From contig PBNL01000045.1 in assembly GCA_002723115.1 (NCBI GenBank), positions 1 through 32,166 on the forward strand: a stretch of DNA of 32,166 nt, given 5' to 3'. The position numbers were made by a program, and so were the translations under genes. The notes beneath the pieces are model-generated. The model was not told where the DNA came from. It saw only the letters and a list, made by a program, of their open reading frames with translations, and searched no databases. Origin of the DNA: Methanobacteriota archaeon. GTDB taxonomy: Bacteria > Bacteroidota > Bacteroidia > Flavobacteriales_D > Sanyastnellaceae. The number at the start of each line of letters is the position of its first letter. Position 1 is the stretch's first letter. Positions 18,817 through 27,700 of the stretch are shown piece after piece.

Positions 18817-19714
18817 AACTTCAAAATATGCGCATCTGGCACTCTTTTCAGTGGGTGTCATTTATGCTTTAAACTATTTTATTGCAAAAGGATTGATGCC
18901 TGATAAAATCGGGCCGTCTGGATTTATTGCATTGAGAGTGGTTGGTGGTGGATTGCTGTTTTGGGGCGTTAGATTCTTGTCTAAAATTGAGAAAGTAGAT
19001 CGGGGAGATTTGCTCAGACTAGCGTTGTGTGGGTTGACTGGAGTTGCGATAAATCAGCTTTGTTTTTTTAATGGATTGTCATTGACGAGTCCTTTACATG
19101 CGTCACTTATAATGACCATCAACCCCATTTTTGTTTTAGTGGCTAGTGCTTTGATTTTAGGATCTTCGATTACAACCCGAAAACTCTTAGGTATCGCTCT
19201 TGGTGGAGCAGGAGCAATCTTGTTATTACTGAGCACGACCTCATCACCATCTACAAATGGCCCAAACTTCATTGGCGACATCCTCATTTTAATCAATGCC
19301 CTGTCATACGGAGTTTACCTGGTTGTCGTAAAGCCTTTGATGCAGAGATACAGACCGATCACAGTAATTTCTTGGGTGTTTTTATTTGGGGCACTTTTCG
19401 CCGTGCCATGTGGTGTAGGAGAGGCAATGGCAATTGATTGGGGTCGCTTTTCTATCAGTGATTGGCAAGGCGTTTTATACGTTGTGATTGGCACGACATT
19501 TCTTGCTTATTTGCTGAACATATATGCTCTTGGAACTGTTGAGCCTACAGTAGTAAGCATATATATTTATTTGCAGCCCATTATAGTGACTGTGTTGTCG
19601 GCGGTTTGGGCTTATGGAGACTTAAACCTAAAAACTCTAGGTTGTGCAGCATCCATATTCACAGGAGTATGGTTAGTGAGCATCCCAAAAGGTTACCTAT
19701 CTAATAGGATTTAA
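18809..19714 (+). CDS. EamA/DMT family transporter
   Basis: About 301 residues with two EamA repeats and around ten transmembrane helices, the usual drug/metabolite transporter layout. The first repeat runs about 10-140 and the second about 155-300, with GPSGFIALRVVGGG and PLHASLIMTINPIFV in the first and VVSIYIYLQPIIVTVLSA in the second. No ATG lies ahead of the first helix. TTG 18809 (LDKTSKYAHLALF) puts the first helix near the N-terminus; a TTG at 18782 is also possible and would overlap the ArsC-like gene more. The substrate is unknown. It is the last gene of the GH3 run and lies 14 nt ahead of the 3-hydroxyanthranilate dioxygenase gene. Confidence 0.85.
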   Translation: MDKTSKYAHLALFSVGVIYALNYFIAKGLMPDKIGPSGFIALRVVGGGLLFWGVRFLSKIEKVDRGDLLRLALCGLTGVAINQLCFFNGLSLTSPLHASLIMTINPIFVLVASALILGSSITTRKLLGIALGGAGAILLLLSTTSSPSTNGPNFIGDILILINALSYGVYLVVVKPLMQRYRPITVISWVFLFGALFAVPCGVGEAMAIDWGRFSISDWQGVLYVVIGTTFLAYLLNIYALGTVEPTVVSIYIYLQPIIVTVLSAVWAYGDLNLKTLGCAASIFTGVWLVSIPKGYLSNRI

Positions 19715-19728
19715 GTGTAAATTGCTAC

Positions 19729-20259
19729 ATGGCAATTCGTAAACCGTTTAATCTGACTAAGTGGGTTGAAGAAAATCGTGATCTTCTAAAGCCTCCAGTT
19801 GGGAATAAAAATCTATACGTAGACAGTGGCGATTACATCGTTATGATTGTCGCTGGTCCCAACGCTCGTAAGGACTACCACTACAACGAAACGGAAGAGC
19901 TTTTTTACCAACTTGAAGGAAACATAAATGTCCGAATTCAAGAAGACGGTAAGGCAGTTGACAATCCTTTAGGACCTGGAGACATGTATTTGTTACCTGC
20001 AGGTGTGCCGCATAGCCCAGGAAGGGAGGCGGGATCAATAGGCCTTGTGATTGAGCATAAGAGGAAGGGGACTGGTATGAAGGATGGATTGCTTTGGTTT
20101 TGTGATAATTGCAACAATAAGCTTCATGAAACCTATTTTGAGCTAACAAATATTGAAAAGGATTTCTTACCGCGATTCAAAGAATTCTATAATTCTAAAG
20201 ACCTACGCACTTGTTCAGATTGTGGGCATGAAATGGAGGTTGACGATAGATTTAAATAG
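19729..20259 (+). CDS. nbaC: 3-hydroxyanthranilate 3,4-dioxygenase
   Basis: 176 residues, the length of bacterial single-domain enzymes. It opens the ring of 3-hydroxyanthranilate to 2-amino-3-carboxymuconate semialdehyde, the precursor of quinolinate and NAD or of further catabolism. The cupin iron ligands are present as His51, Glu57 and His95, with substrate-binding Arg47 and Arg99. The C-terminal rubredoxin-like metal site is complete: Cys125, Cys128, Cys162 and Cys165. These positions match those known for the Cupriavidus enzyme. It acts on the product of the kynureninase at 7118-8389, though the two genes are 11 kb apart. The start is supported by the MAIRKPFNLTKWVEENR opening typical of the family. 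Confidence 0.96.
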   Translation: MAIRKPFNLTKWVEENRDLLKPPVGNKNLYVDSGDYIVMIVAGPNARKDYHYNETEELFYQLEGNINVRIQEDGKAVDNPLGPGDMYLLPAGVPHSPGREAGSIGLVIEHKRKGTGMKDGLLWFCDNCNNKLHETYFELTNIEKDFLPRFKEFYNSKDLRTCSDCGHEMEVDDRFK

Positions 20260-20331
20260 TTAATCTTAAAAGCAACCAATTCTATTTGTTACTAGTCTAT
20301 AAATATGTCGAATAACACCCAGTATGTGAAT

Positions 20332-21564
20332 ATGAAGAATTTTCTATCTATTTTTCTTATTGCATTCATTGCACCTCTAAGCATTTTCTCACAGGATGAT
20401 TGTTCACCTGAAATGGTGATGGATCTTGTAAACCAAACCCTTTTTGAAGGCGATGCTTCTTTGCCTGAAGATGCAGAAATGAATTTCTCTGTTAACGACG
20501 AAAGCGTTGACGGCATTGAAGGAGTTCTAGAAATTTTAGGAACCGACCTGGCAACAGATTACACTGTGTGCGTTGAATACACATCAGTAGAGTGCCCTGA
20601 CCCTATTGTTGTTTGTGAAGCAACAAACTTCATCGATTTGCTTTTCGGAGGTGACGACTGGGGAGACGACTGGGGAGACGACTGGGGCGACGATTGGGGC
20701 GACTGGGGAGATGACTGGAACGACGATTGGAATGATAGCACTGACGGAAACTGGGACGACTGGGGTGACGACTGGGATGACTGGGGAGATGACTGGGGTG
20801 ACGACTGGAACGACAGCACAGACTGGGACGGAAATTGGGACGGAAATTGGGACGACTGGGGTGACGACTGGGATGACTGGGGAGATGACTGGGGTGACGA
20901 TTGGAACGATAGCACGGACTGGGACGGCGACTGGGACGATTGGGGAGATGACTGGGGCGACGATTGGGACGACTGGGGTGACGACTGTGACGACTGTGAC
21001 GACTGTGACGACTGGGATGACTGGGATGACTGGGATGACTGGGGAGATGACTGGGATGACTGGGGTGACGACTGGAACGACAGCACGGACTGGGACGGCG
21101 ACTGGGATGATTGGGGAGACGACTGGGATGATTGGGGAGACGACTGGAACGATAGCACGGACTGAGACGGAGATTGGGATGACTGGGGAGACGACTGGGA
21201 TGATTGGGGAGATGACTGGAACGACGATTGGAATGATAGCACTGACGGAGACTGGGACGACTGGGGTGACAACAATGATGAAGACGATTACGATGGCGAA
21301 GGCCAAGTGTCATCTATAGAATCAGTCAACAGTGAAATCAACATTTCTTTATATCCTGTGCCAGCAAAGGATAATTTTACTGTTGAAGGCCTCCCAGAAG
21401 GGAACTGGGAAGCAATGATTTTTGACTCTTATGGTAGGATAGTTTCAAATCAGCTTATATCAAATTTCAAGAGAGTTGATTTAAGCTATTTAGCTAATGG
21501 ATATTACACGATCCATATGTTAGAATTTACAGGAATCTCAAAGAGATTTGTAATACAGAAGTAA
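20332..21564 (+). pseudogene. Secreted Trp/Asp-repeat protein with T9SS tail, interrupted by in-frame TGA
   Basis: Read through one TGA at 21163-21165, this is a single frame of 411 codons including the stop. It has a signal peptide (MKNFLSIFLIAFIAPLSIFSQ), a Cys domain spanning Cys24 to Cys95 that is also found in the next gene, a Trp/Asp/Gly repeat region (about residues 108-313), and a T9SS-like tail (ISLYPVPAKDNFTVEGLPEGNW ... YYTIHMLEFTG ... KRFVIQK). The TGA replaces the Trp codon expected from the neighbouring repeats (STD-W-DG) and removes the sorting tail. It may be a true nonsense mutation, an assembly error in the repeat, or readthrough. ATG 20332 is preferred over ATG 20305 because it starts the signal peptide directly. 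Function unknown. Confidence 0.75.
20653..21270 (+). repeat. Trp-Asp minisatellite: nested 9-, 12- and ~72-bp units
   Basis: Tandem codons read DDW (9 bp, GAYGACTGG) or GDDW (12 bp), arranged in larger blocks that each end in NDSTD. I count about 48 Trp codons. One stretch at about 20986-21011 has TGT instead of TGG in three consecutive units (DDCDDCDDC), followed by four near-identical DDW units, which shows recent local duplication. Because the repeat lacks stops, most other frames are also open here; those are not genes. Confidence 0.95.
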
Positions 21565-21589
21565 ATCATCATAACATAGAAAGCCGAGG

Positions 21590-21630
21590 TATCTCTAATG
21601 CGGGTTAAGGCCTGTGTTAGAGATATTTTT
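21590..21630 (+). terminator. Rho-independent terminator after the Trp-repeat gene
   Basis: TATCTCTAA (21590-21598) pairs with TTAGAGATA (21617-21625). The stem can extend to about 15 bp with G-U pairs around a small loop, followed by a T-tract. Confidence 0.75.
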
Positions 21631-21693
21631 GGTTTATAAAGCAACCCTTAACACTTGTATACCGTTATAAAACTGATCATCAAACATTTTATT

Positions 21694-24600
21694 ATGAAAA
21701 AGCACCTCCTAACCATCCTCGCTTTTCTCTTTATTCCTTTCACTTATCATGCTCAAAATGACTGTTCATTAGACTTTGTGTTTGAGCTTATAGGTGGGAT
21801 AGTTAATGTACAAGCAATTGAGTTTCCCGAAGGAGCTGAATTGGAATTTAACATTAACGGCGATGTGATAGAGTCAATTGATGATGCTATCGAAGTAGCT
21901 GTTATTGCTTTCTTTCAACCTGTAACTATCTGTGTGTTCTACACTAGTGATGAGTGTCCAGATGGTTTGGAATTTTGCGAAACGGTTGATCTTACAGATA
22001 TCCTCGGAGGTGAGGAATGCATTAATATTTTACAAATAGACCCTAATGTAATTTGTGATCAAGATTATGCTCCTGTTTGTGGATGTGATGGAGTAACATA
22101 TTCCAATGAGTGCAATGCATATAACTATGGTGGAGTAACTGAATGGACTGAAGGACCTTGCGATGTAGGGGGAGGAGACCAAGGCTGTATCGCACCAAAC
22201 GGTGAATACTACCCTATAGGAGCAGAACTATCTATCAACGATTGTGAGTATATTGCTTGTGAGAGTCAAGGCAGCTGGTCAGATATTCAAGTAATTCCTG
22301 GATGTGGTGAGGTAGATTGTGTTGGAGCTTTGTACGGATCACAAACATCAAACAGTCTTTGTAGTTGGATTTTTGAAATTGAATCTTCAACAGAACTTAC
22401 AGAAATTTTTTGGGATTTTGGAGACTCTTCTAATGAAGATGGAGGCATGGTTGCAGATCACACATATGCAGAAGATGGAGTTTATACTGTAACAGTATAT
22501 GCTTGGTCTGAAGACTGTTTTCAGTTGATGTTTTCAACTGAAATTATTGCAATTGGCTGTGGTGGCGGAGAAGACCAAGGATGTTTCGACGAAGATGGAA
22601 ATTTTTATCCTATAGGATCAGAATGGTACTTGACCGATTGTTCATTTATATACTGTGAAGGCCCAAACAACTGGTCAGATGTTATTGAAATAGCTGATTG
22701 TGGTGATCAAGGGTGTATTGGTGAGAATGGAGACTTCTATGATGTTGGCTCTGTGATAGGAGGAAGTGACGATTGGTGTGAGAATTACACATGTTCTCAA
22801 ACAGAAGGAGGATTTGAGTTTATCCTTAATGCAGAATTATATCCATGGGAATGCAACATTGATCCAACCATAGGGTGTTGGACTGATGATGGAGATTTCT
22901 ACCTTCCGGGAGAAATACTAGTATTAAGTGAAGACTTTTGCGAAAACTACACTTGTTCTTCTATAGACTTAATTGGAGTGCAATATGAATTTGTGCCAAA
23001 CTGGGAAATCTACCCAGACTGTTTCCAAACAGAATGTATTGATGAATCCCAAATCAATGAAGAAACTCCTTGCCCGGAAGTGTACATGCCAGTTTGTGGA
23101 TGTGATGGTGTTACTTATGGTAATGAATGCGAGGCAATGTTCTATGGTGGAGTAACTGAATGGACAGATGGCGAGTGTGAAGATGGATCAGCTGATTGTG
23201 AAATTTTCTATGAGTGGTTTATAAATCCTAATGGAGTCTTCATTGCTGAAGCTGGGGGCTATCCTGAAGGATCTGAAATTTCATGGTGGATTGATGGTGA
23301 AGAGTATGGAAATGGTGGTAACATGATAGAGTACTACACATCGAATCTTGTTGAACCATTTGACGTTTGTGTTGGTGGTGTATCAGCTGATTGTGATGGA
23401 TTTGAATACTGCGAAACAATATTCCCAGTATCTACTGAATTTGGATGTCATGAAGGAGGTCAATTCTATCCAGTAGGATTTACGCTGTTTTTAAATGAAT
23501 GCGAGTATGTCGTATGTGAGTGGATAGATACTTGGTCTGAGGTAATGGAGATAGACGATTGTAATGAGGACTGTATTGATGTGAGCCTCATTGATAACGA
23601 TATGGGATGTTATGACATTTGGGATCCAGTTTGTGGATGCGATGGAGTCACATATTCAAACGAATGTTACGCGATGCACTACCATGGTGTAACAGAATGG
23701 ACAGATGGCGAATGTGGCGACACTACTTTCGAATGTGAAATAGAAATGGAGGGTTGGTATCAAGGAAACTATGCAGTATACGAGGCATATAATTATCCTG
23801 AAGGAGTAAATCTACATTGGTTGGTAAATGGAGAATTTTACACAGATGGAGTTGGATTCATTGAATTGGACAACCTAGATTACTATGCATACTATCAAGA
23901 TGGAATAGACATTTGTGTTGGCTATGCAACAGAGGATTGTGGTGAAGTTTATGTATGCGAAACAATCACATTCGGAGATAACCCAGATAACCCATGTACA
24001 CTTGAATTATGGTCAGGAGTACAAGATGGCATTGCGATGTTTGAGGCTAATGACTATCCTGAAAATGCTGTTCTATTCTGGATGGTAAATGGAGAATACA
24101 TAGAACATGATGGTCACTACTATGAGATTGATCTTAACCTTATTGATGTTGATGAACTTGAGGTTTGTGTAGGATATGAAACACCTGATTGTCCATATGG
24201 AGTGTTTGAATGCGCTGTGATTGAAATCGAAGGCGAAGGAGGGGATTGCCAAGGAGAATTATACGCAATTCCACCTAATTGGAATATGTGTGAATGGACA
24301 TTTACAATTGAAGGCGTGTCTGGAAATACCATCGAAGTTGTTTGGGATTTTGGTGACGGAACTACAAGCGAGGGTACAGAATGGACGGCTTCCAATTATT
24401 ACTCTGAAGATGGTATATACATTGTGACAGCAACATACTTTACAGCATCTTGTCCTGATGGAGAAACTCTAGTAATTACAATTCAAGTTGATGGATGTGA
24501 TACATCTGTGGATGAGTTAATTGATGCTGATAGTTGGTCTGTTTATCCTGTACCTTCATCAGAGAGCATAACTGTAGCAGGATTGCCTTTAGGAGCTTGG

Positions 24601-24756
24601 TCAGCTAAGTTGTTTGATTCGACTGGACGAGCTGTTCTAGAAACGGATGTACAAAATGGTTCTCAGCTAGATATAAACAAGCTGAGGAGTGGTATGTACT
24701 CTATGCAAATTGTTGGACTTACAACTTCTGCAAAAAGAGTAATCGTACAGAGGTAA
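21694..24756 (+). CDS. Large secreted T9SS protein with Kazal, VWC-like and PKD modules
   Basis: 1020 residues from ATG 21694, where the signal peptide MKKHLLTILAFLFIPFTYHAQ begins; the upstream GTA/ATA-rich extension is not needed. Three Kazal-type protease-inhibitor domains lie at about 109-156, 448-495 and 627-674, each with PVCGCDGVTY and an NEC..A...GVTEWT core. Two PKD-like domains (about 209-289 and 852-935) carry WDFGDSS and WDFGDGTT. Several short Cys repeats with a GC..(D/N)G.FYP(I/V)G core resemble VWC modules. A ~75-residue Cys domain, unknown to me, occurs four times (about 24-97, 502-575, 681-757, 768-842). The tail SWSVYPVPSSESITVAGLPLG ... VIVQR is a T9SS-type sorting domain. 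It is related to the upstream Trp-repeat gene at both ends. Protease inhibition is an inference. Confidence 0.88.
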   Translation: MKKHLLTILAFLFIPFTYHAQNDCSLDFVFELIGGIVNVQAIEFPEGAELEFNINGDVIESIDDAIEVAVIAFFQPVTICVFYTSDECPDGLEFCETVDLTDILGGEECINILQIDPNVICDQDYAPVCGCDGVTYSNECNAYNYGGVTEWTEGPCDVGGGDQGCIAPNGEYYPIGAELSINDCEYIACESQGSWSDIQVIPGCGEVDCVGALYGSQTSNSLCSWIFEIESSTELTEIFWDFGDSSNEDGGMVADHTYAEDGVYTVTVYAWSEDCFQLMFSTEIIAIGCGGGEDQGCFDEDGNFYPIGSEWYLTDCSFIYCEGPNNWSDVIEIADCGDQGCIGENGDFYDVGSVIGGSDDWCENYTCSQTEGGFEFILNAELYPWECNIDPTIGCWTDDGDFYLPGEILVLSEDFCENYTCSSIDLIGVQYEFVPNWEIYPDCFQTECIDESQINEETPCPEVYMPVCGCDGVTYGNECEAMFYGGVTEWTDGECEDGSADCEIFYEWFINPNGVFIAEAGGYPEGSEISWWIDGEEYGNGGNMIEYYTSNLVEPFDVCVGGVSADCDGFEYCETIFPVSTEFGCHEGGQFYPVGFTLFLNECEYVVCEWIDTWSEVMEIDDCNEDCIDVSLIDNDMGCYDIWDPVCGCDGVTYSNECYAMHYHGVTEWTDGECGDTTFECEIEMEGWYQGNYAVYEAYNYPEGVNLHWLVNGEFYTDGVGFIELDNLDYYAYYQDGIDICVGYATEDCGEVYVCETITFGDNPDNPCTLELWSGVQDGIAMFEANDYPENAVLFWMVNGEYIEHDGHYYEIDLNLIDVDELEVCVGYETPDCPYGVFECAVIEIEGEGGDCQGELYAIPPNWNMCEWTFTIEGVSGNTIEVVWDFGDGTTSEGTEWTASNYYSEDGIYIVTATYFTASCPDGETLVITIQVDGCDTSVDELIDADSWSVYPVPSSESITVAGLPLGAWSAKLFDSTGRAVLETDVQNGSQLDINKLRSGMYSMQIVGLTTSAKRVIVQR

Positions 24757-24761
24757 GGACT

Positions 24762-24769
24762 TACCTTTG
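24762..24769 (+). promoter_or_regulatory. -7 promoter box TACCTTTG for the DUF2723 gene
   Basis: Exact TAnnTTTG match in the 36-bp gap after the Kazal protein gene, 23 nt before the ATG at 24793. Confidence 0.55.
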
Positions 24770-24792
24770 CGAGGCACTAGAACGATCAATTA

Positions 24793-27700
24793 ATGAGTTT
24801 TAAACGCCTTAACATTTGGACCGGATGGTCTGTTTGGCTAATTGCTACTGTAGTTTATCTATTAACTGTAGAGCCTACATCTAGCTTTTGGGATTGCGGA
24901 GAATTTATCGCATCAGCATATAAACTAGAAGTGGGGCACCCTCCAGGGGCGCCCCTCTTCATGTTACTTGCAAGATCGTTTATGGTCTTTGCCTCACCTG
25001 AAACAGCAGCCTACGCAGCCAATATATTGTCTGCTCTTAGTAGCTCGTTTACCATTTTATTCCTTTTCTGGAGTATTACTCATTTGGGCAGGAGATTTTT
25101 TGGAGGGTTTGAAAATGAGCCGTCTCAATCTGAGGCTATAGCAATTCTTGGAAGTGGTGTAATCGGAGGACTAGCATATACATTCTCAGACTCATTTTGG
25201 TTCAGTGCAACAGAGGGTGAGGTTTATGCTCTTTCATCACTTTTCACTGCAGCGGTATTTTGGGCAATTCTCAAATGGGAAAGAGTAGCTGATGAACCGG
25301 GATCAAATAGATGGCTAATCCTCATAGCTTATTTAATGGGGCTTTCTATTGGTGTTCACCTTCTTAACCTTCTTGCAATTCCAGCTATTGCTCTTGTTTA
25401 TTTTTTCAAGAAATACGAATTCAGTATTCAGGGACTTGTTATAACAGGAGTAATTTCTGTGGCTTTACTTGGGTTAATCCAAATAGGAGTAATCCAAGGC
25501 GTTATTCATCTAGCCGCAAAAGTTGAGTTGTTATTTGTCAAAGGCTTGGGGCTACCATTTAACTCAGGGATACTATTCTACTTGGTTTCGTTGATAGCGG
25601 GCATTGCTTTTTTGGTATACTATTCTAGACAAAATGGGTGGTGGGCAATAAACACTTTGGTCTTATCTCTAGCAATGATTCTAATTGGATATAGTTCCTT
25701 TACAACCATTGTGGTAAGATCAAGTGCAAATCCTCCAATGGATGAAAATGATCCAGAGAACTTTTTCCAACTACTCAAGTATCTTAATAGAGAGCAATAC
25801 GGTGATAGACCATTGTTGGTTGGTCAGTATTGGGATACTCCATTGAATTTAGAAAAGCAATACAAGGACGGATCTGCTACTATGGTTAAGAGTTATTCTG
25901 TGGTAGAAAAGAGAAGGTCTAGCAATAAATTCATCAAGTCGTTTAAGACTGAAAGAGGCGCAATCAACTTTATTGAAGAAAGTGCTAAAGAGAATTATGA
26001 AATAGTTGAGGATTACATTAATTCTGGTGAAAAGAAGGGGGCAATTCCCAACTATGATTCAGATTATACAATGTTTTTCCCTAGGATGTATTCTTCAGAT
26101 GGAAGACATGTGAAGGAATACAGGAGATGGAGTAATTACAAGGGGATGAATGAATACCTAAAGTATACTAGTCCTTTTGCTGAAGGCCAAATGAGCAAGA
26201 TGCAATTCATCATGCACATTGAGAACGATATCTTGAGTGGTGAACTTTCAAAGGTTGAGTTAGAGAGAAAGCTAAGCAAACTATTTAATTCATATGGACA
26301 AAGAGCGTCTGAAGATTACCAGGTAAGGTCTAAAACTGAAATTGTAGTTAGAGACCCACAATCTGGGACCATGAAGCTAGCCCCATTGACCGACCCAAGA
26401 GCAAAGGAGGCATTGACTGATTTAATAGTGAGCCAGCTAGAGAGTGGTTTGGATTATGGTAAACCATATGTGAAGAGATTAAATGCGCAAAAACGCTATT
26501 ACGAACATCAGGCTGGCCAGGCTCAGGATTACCAATCTCAGCAGGCAGCTCTTTCAGGTCTTAACAATACACTCGATAAATTACAACCGACCCTCGCGGA
26601 GAATTTCAGGTACTTCATTGACTACCAAATGGGATGGATGTATTTCAGATACTTCATGTGGAATTTTGCTGGGAAGCAAAATGACGTTCAGGGTCACGGT
26701 TCTTTCCTAGATGGAAATTGGTTGTCCGGAATTGACGCGATTGATCAGTTCCGCCTTGGAGATAGAAGCGAGCTAACCCAAGAAATGAAGGACAACAAAG
26801 GATTGAACAAATTCTACTTCTTGCCATTGATTTTGGGCTTGATTGGACTCGTTTTCCAAGTCACTAGAGACCCACGAGGTGCCGGTGTAGTGGGTCTGTT
26901 GTTTATCATGACAGGAATTGCAATTGTGGTTTACCTAAACCAAACCCCAATGCAACCACGTGAAAGGGATTACGCATACGTAGGATCATTCTACGCCTTT
27001 GCTATGTGGATAGGACTTAGCGTAATTGCACTTTTTGAAGCAGCTAGAAAAAGCGATATCAAAGCCTTGATACAGGGATTCATCTATCCAGTTGGTGCTT
27101 GTGCATTATTTGCAATTATAGAAACCATTACAGGCACGCCAAACTATGTTTCGCTAAGCATTTTCTTCATGACTTTAATTGCTGCATTCCTTTACGCAAT
27201 AGCATACGCAATGAAAGAACTTAAGCTGGAGGAACACATAAAATCGATTACCATAGCAGGCTTACTGCTCTTCGTTCCATTCTTGATGGGATTTGAGGGA
27301 TGGGATGATCACTCCAGGGCACATCGTAGAACAGGTGTCGATTTTGCGAAGAACTACTTGAATTCACTTGATGAAAATGCAATTCTTTTCACCAATGGAG
27401 ATAATGACACCTTTCCACTTTGGTATGCACAAGAAGTAGAGGGAGTAAGGACAGACGTAAGAGTTTGTAACCTAAGTCTTTTAAATACGGATTGGTATAT
27501 TGACCAAATGCGACGCAAAGCATACGAGAGCGAACCTCTTCCAATTGCCATGAACGAAGAGCAGTATCGTCAAGGCACAAGAGACATCGTACTACTTAGA
27601 CCAAGCGGTAATTATGTTGACATAGGCGAAGCATTCGAAACTGCATTAGACGATGATGTAAAGGAAACGTTTGGTTCTAAGAGTTACGCTTACCTTCCGT

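Noticed and set aside
21163..21165. Genome-wide reassignment of TGA to Trp
   Set aside because: TGA terminates the DUF72, GH3, uridine kinase and nitrilase genes in this window with normal protein lengths.
20653..21270. Tandem repeats considered as a CRISPR array
   Set aside because: Units are 9-12 bp with no spacers, are codon-phased, and encode a continuous protein repeat.
20559..21319. Long open frames in several other frames and on the minus strand over the Trp/Asp repeat
   Set aside because: They arise because the repeat unit lacks stops in most frames. The translations are pure low-complexity (SSQSSPQ, IPVVSPV, TTGMTGE types), while the frame with a signal peptide and T9SS tail is the real one.
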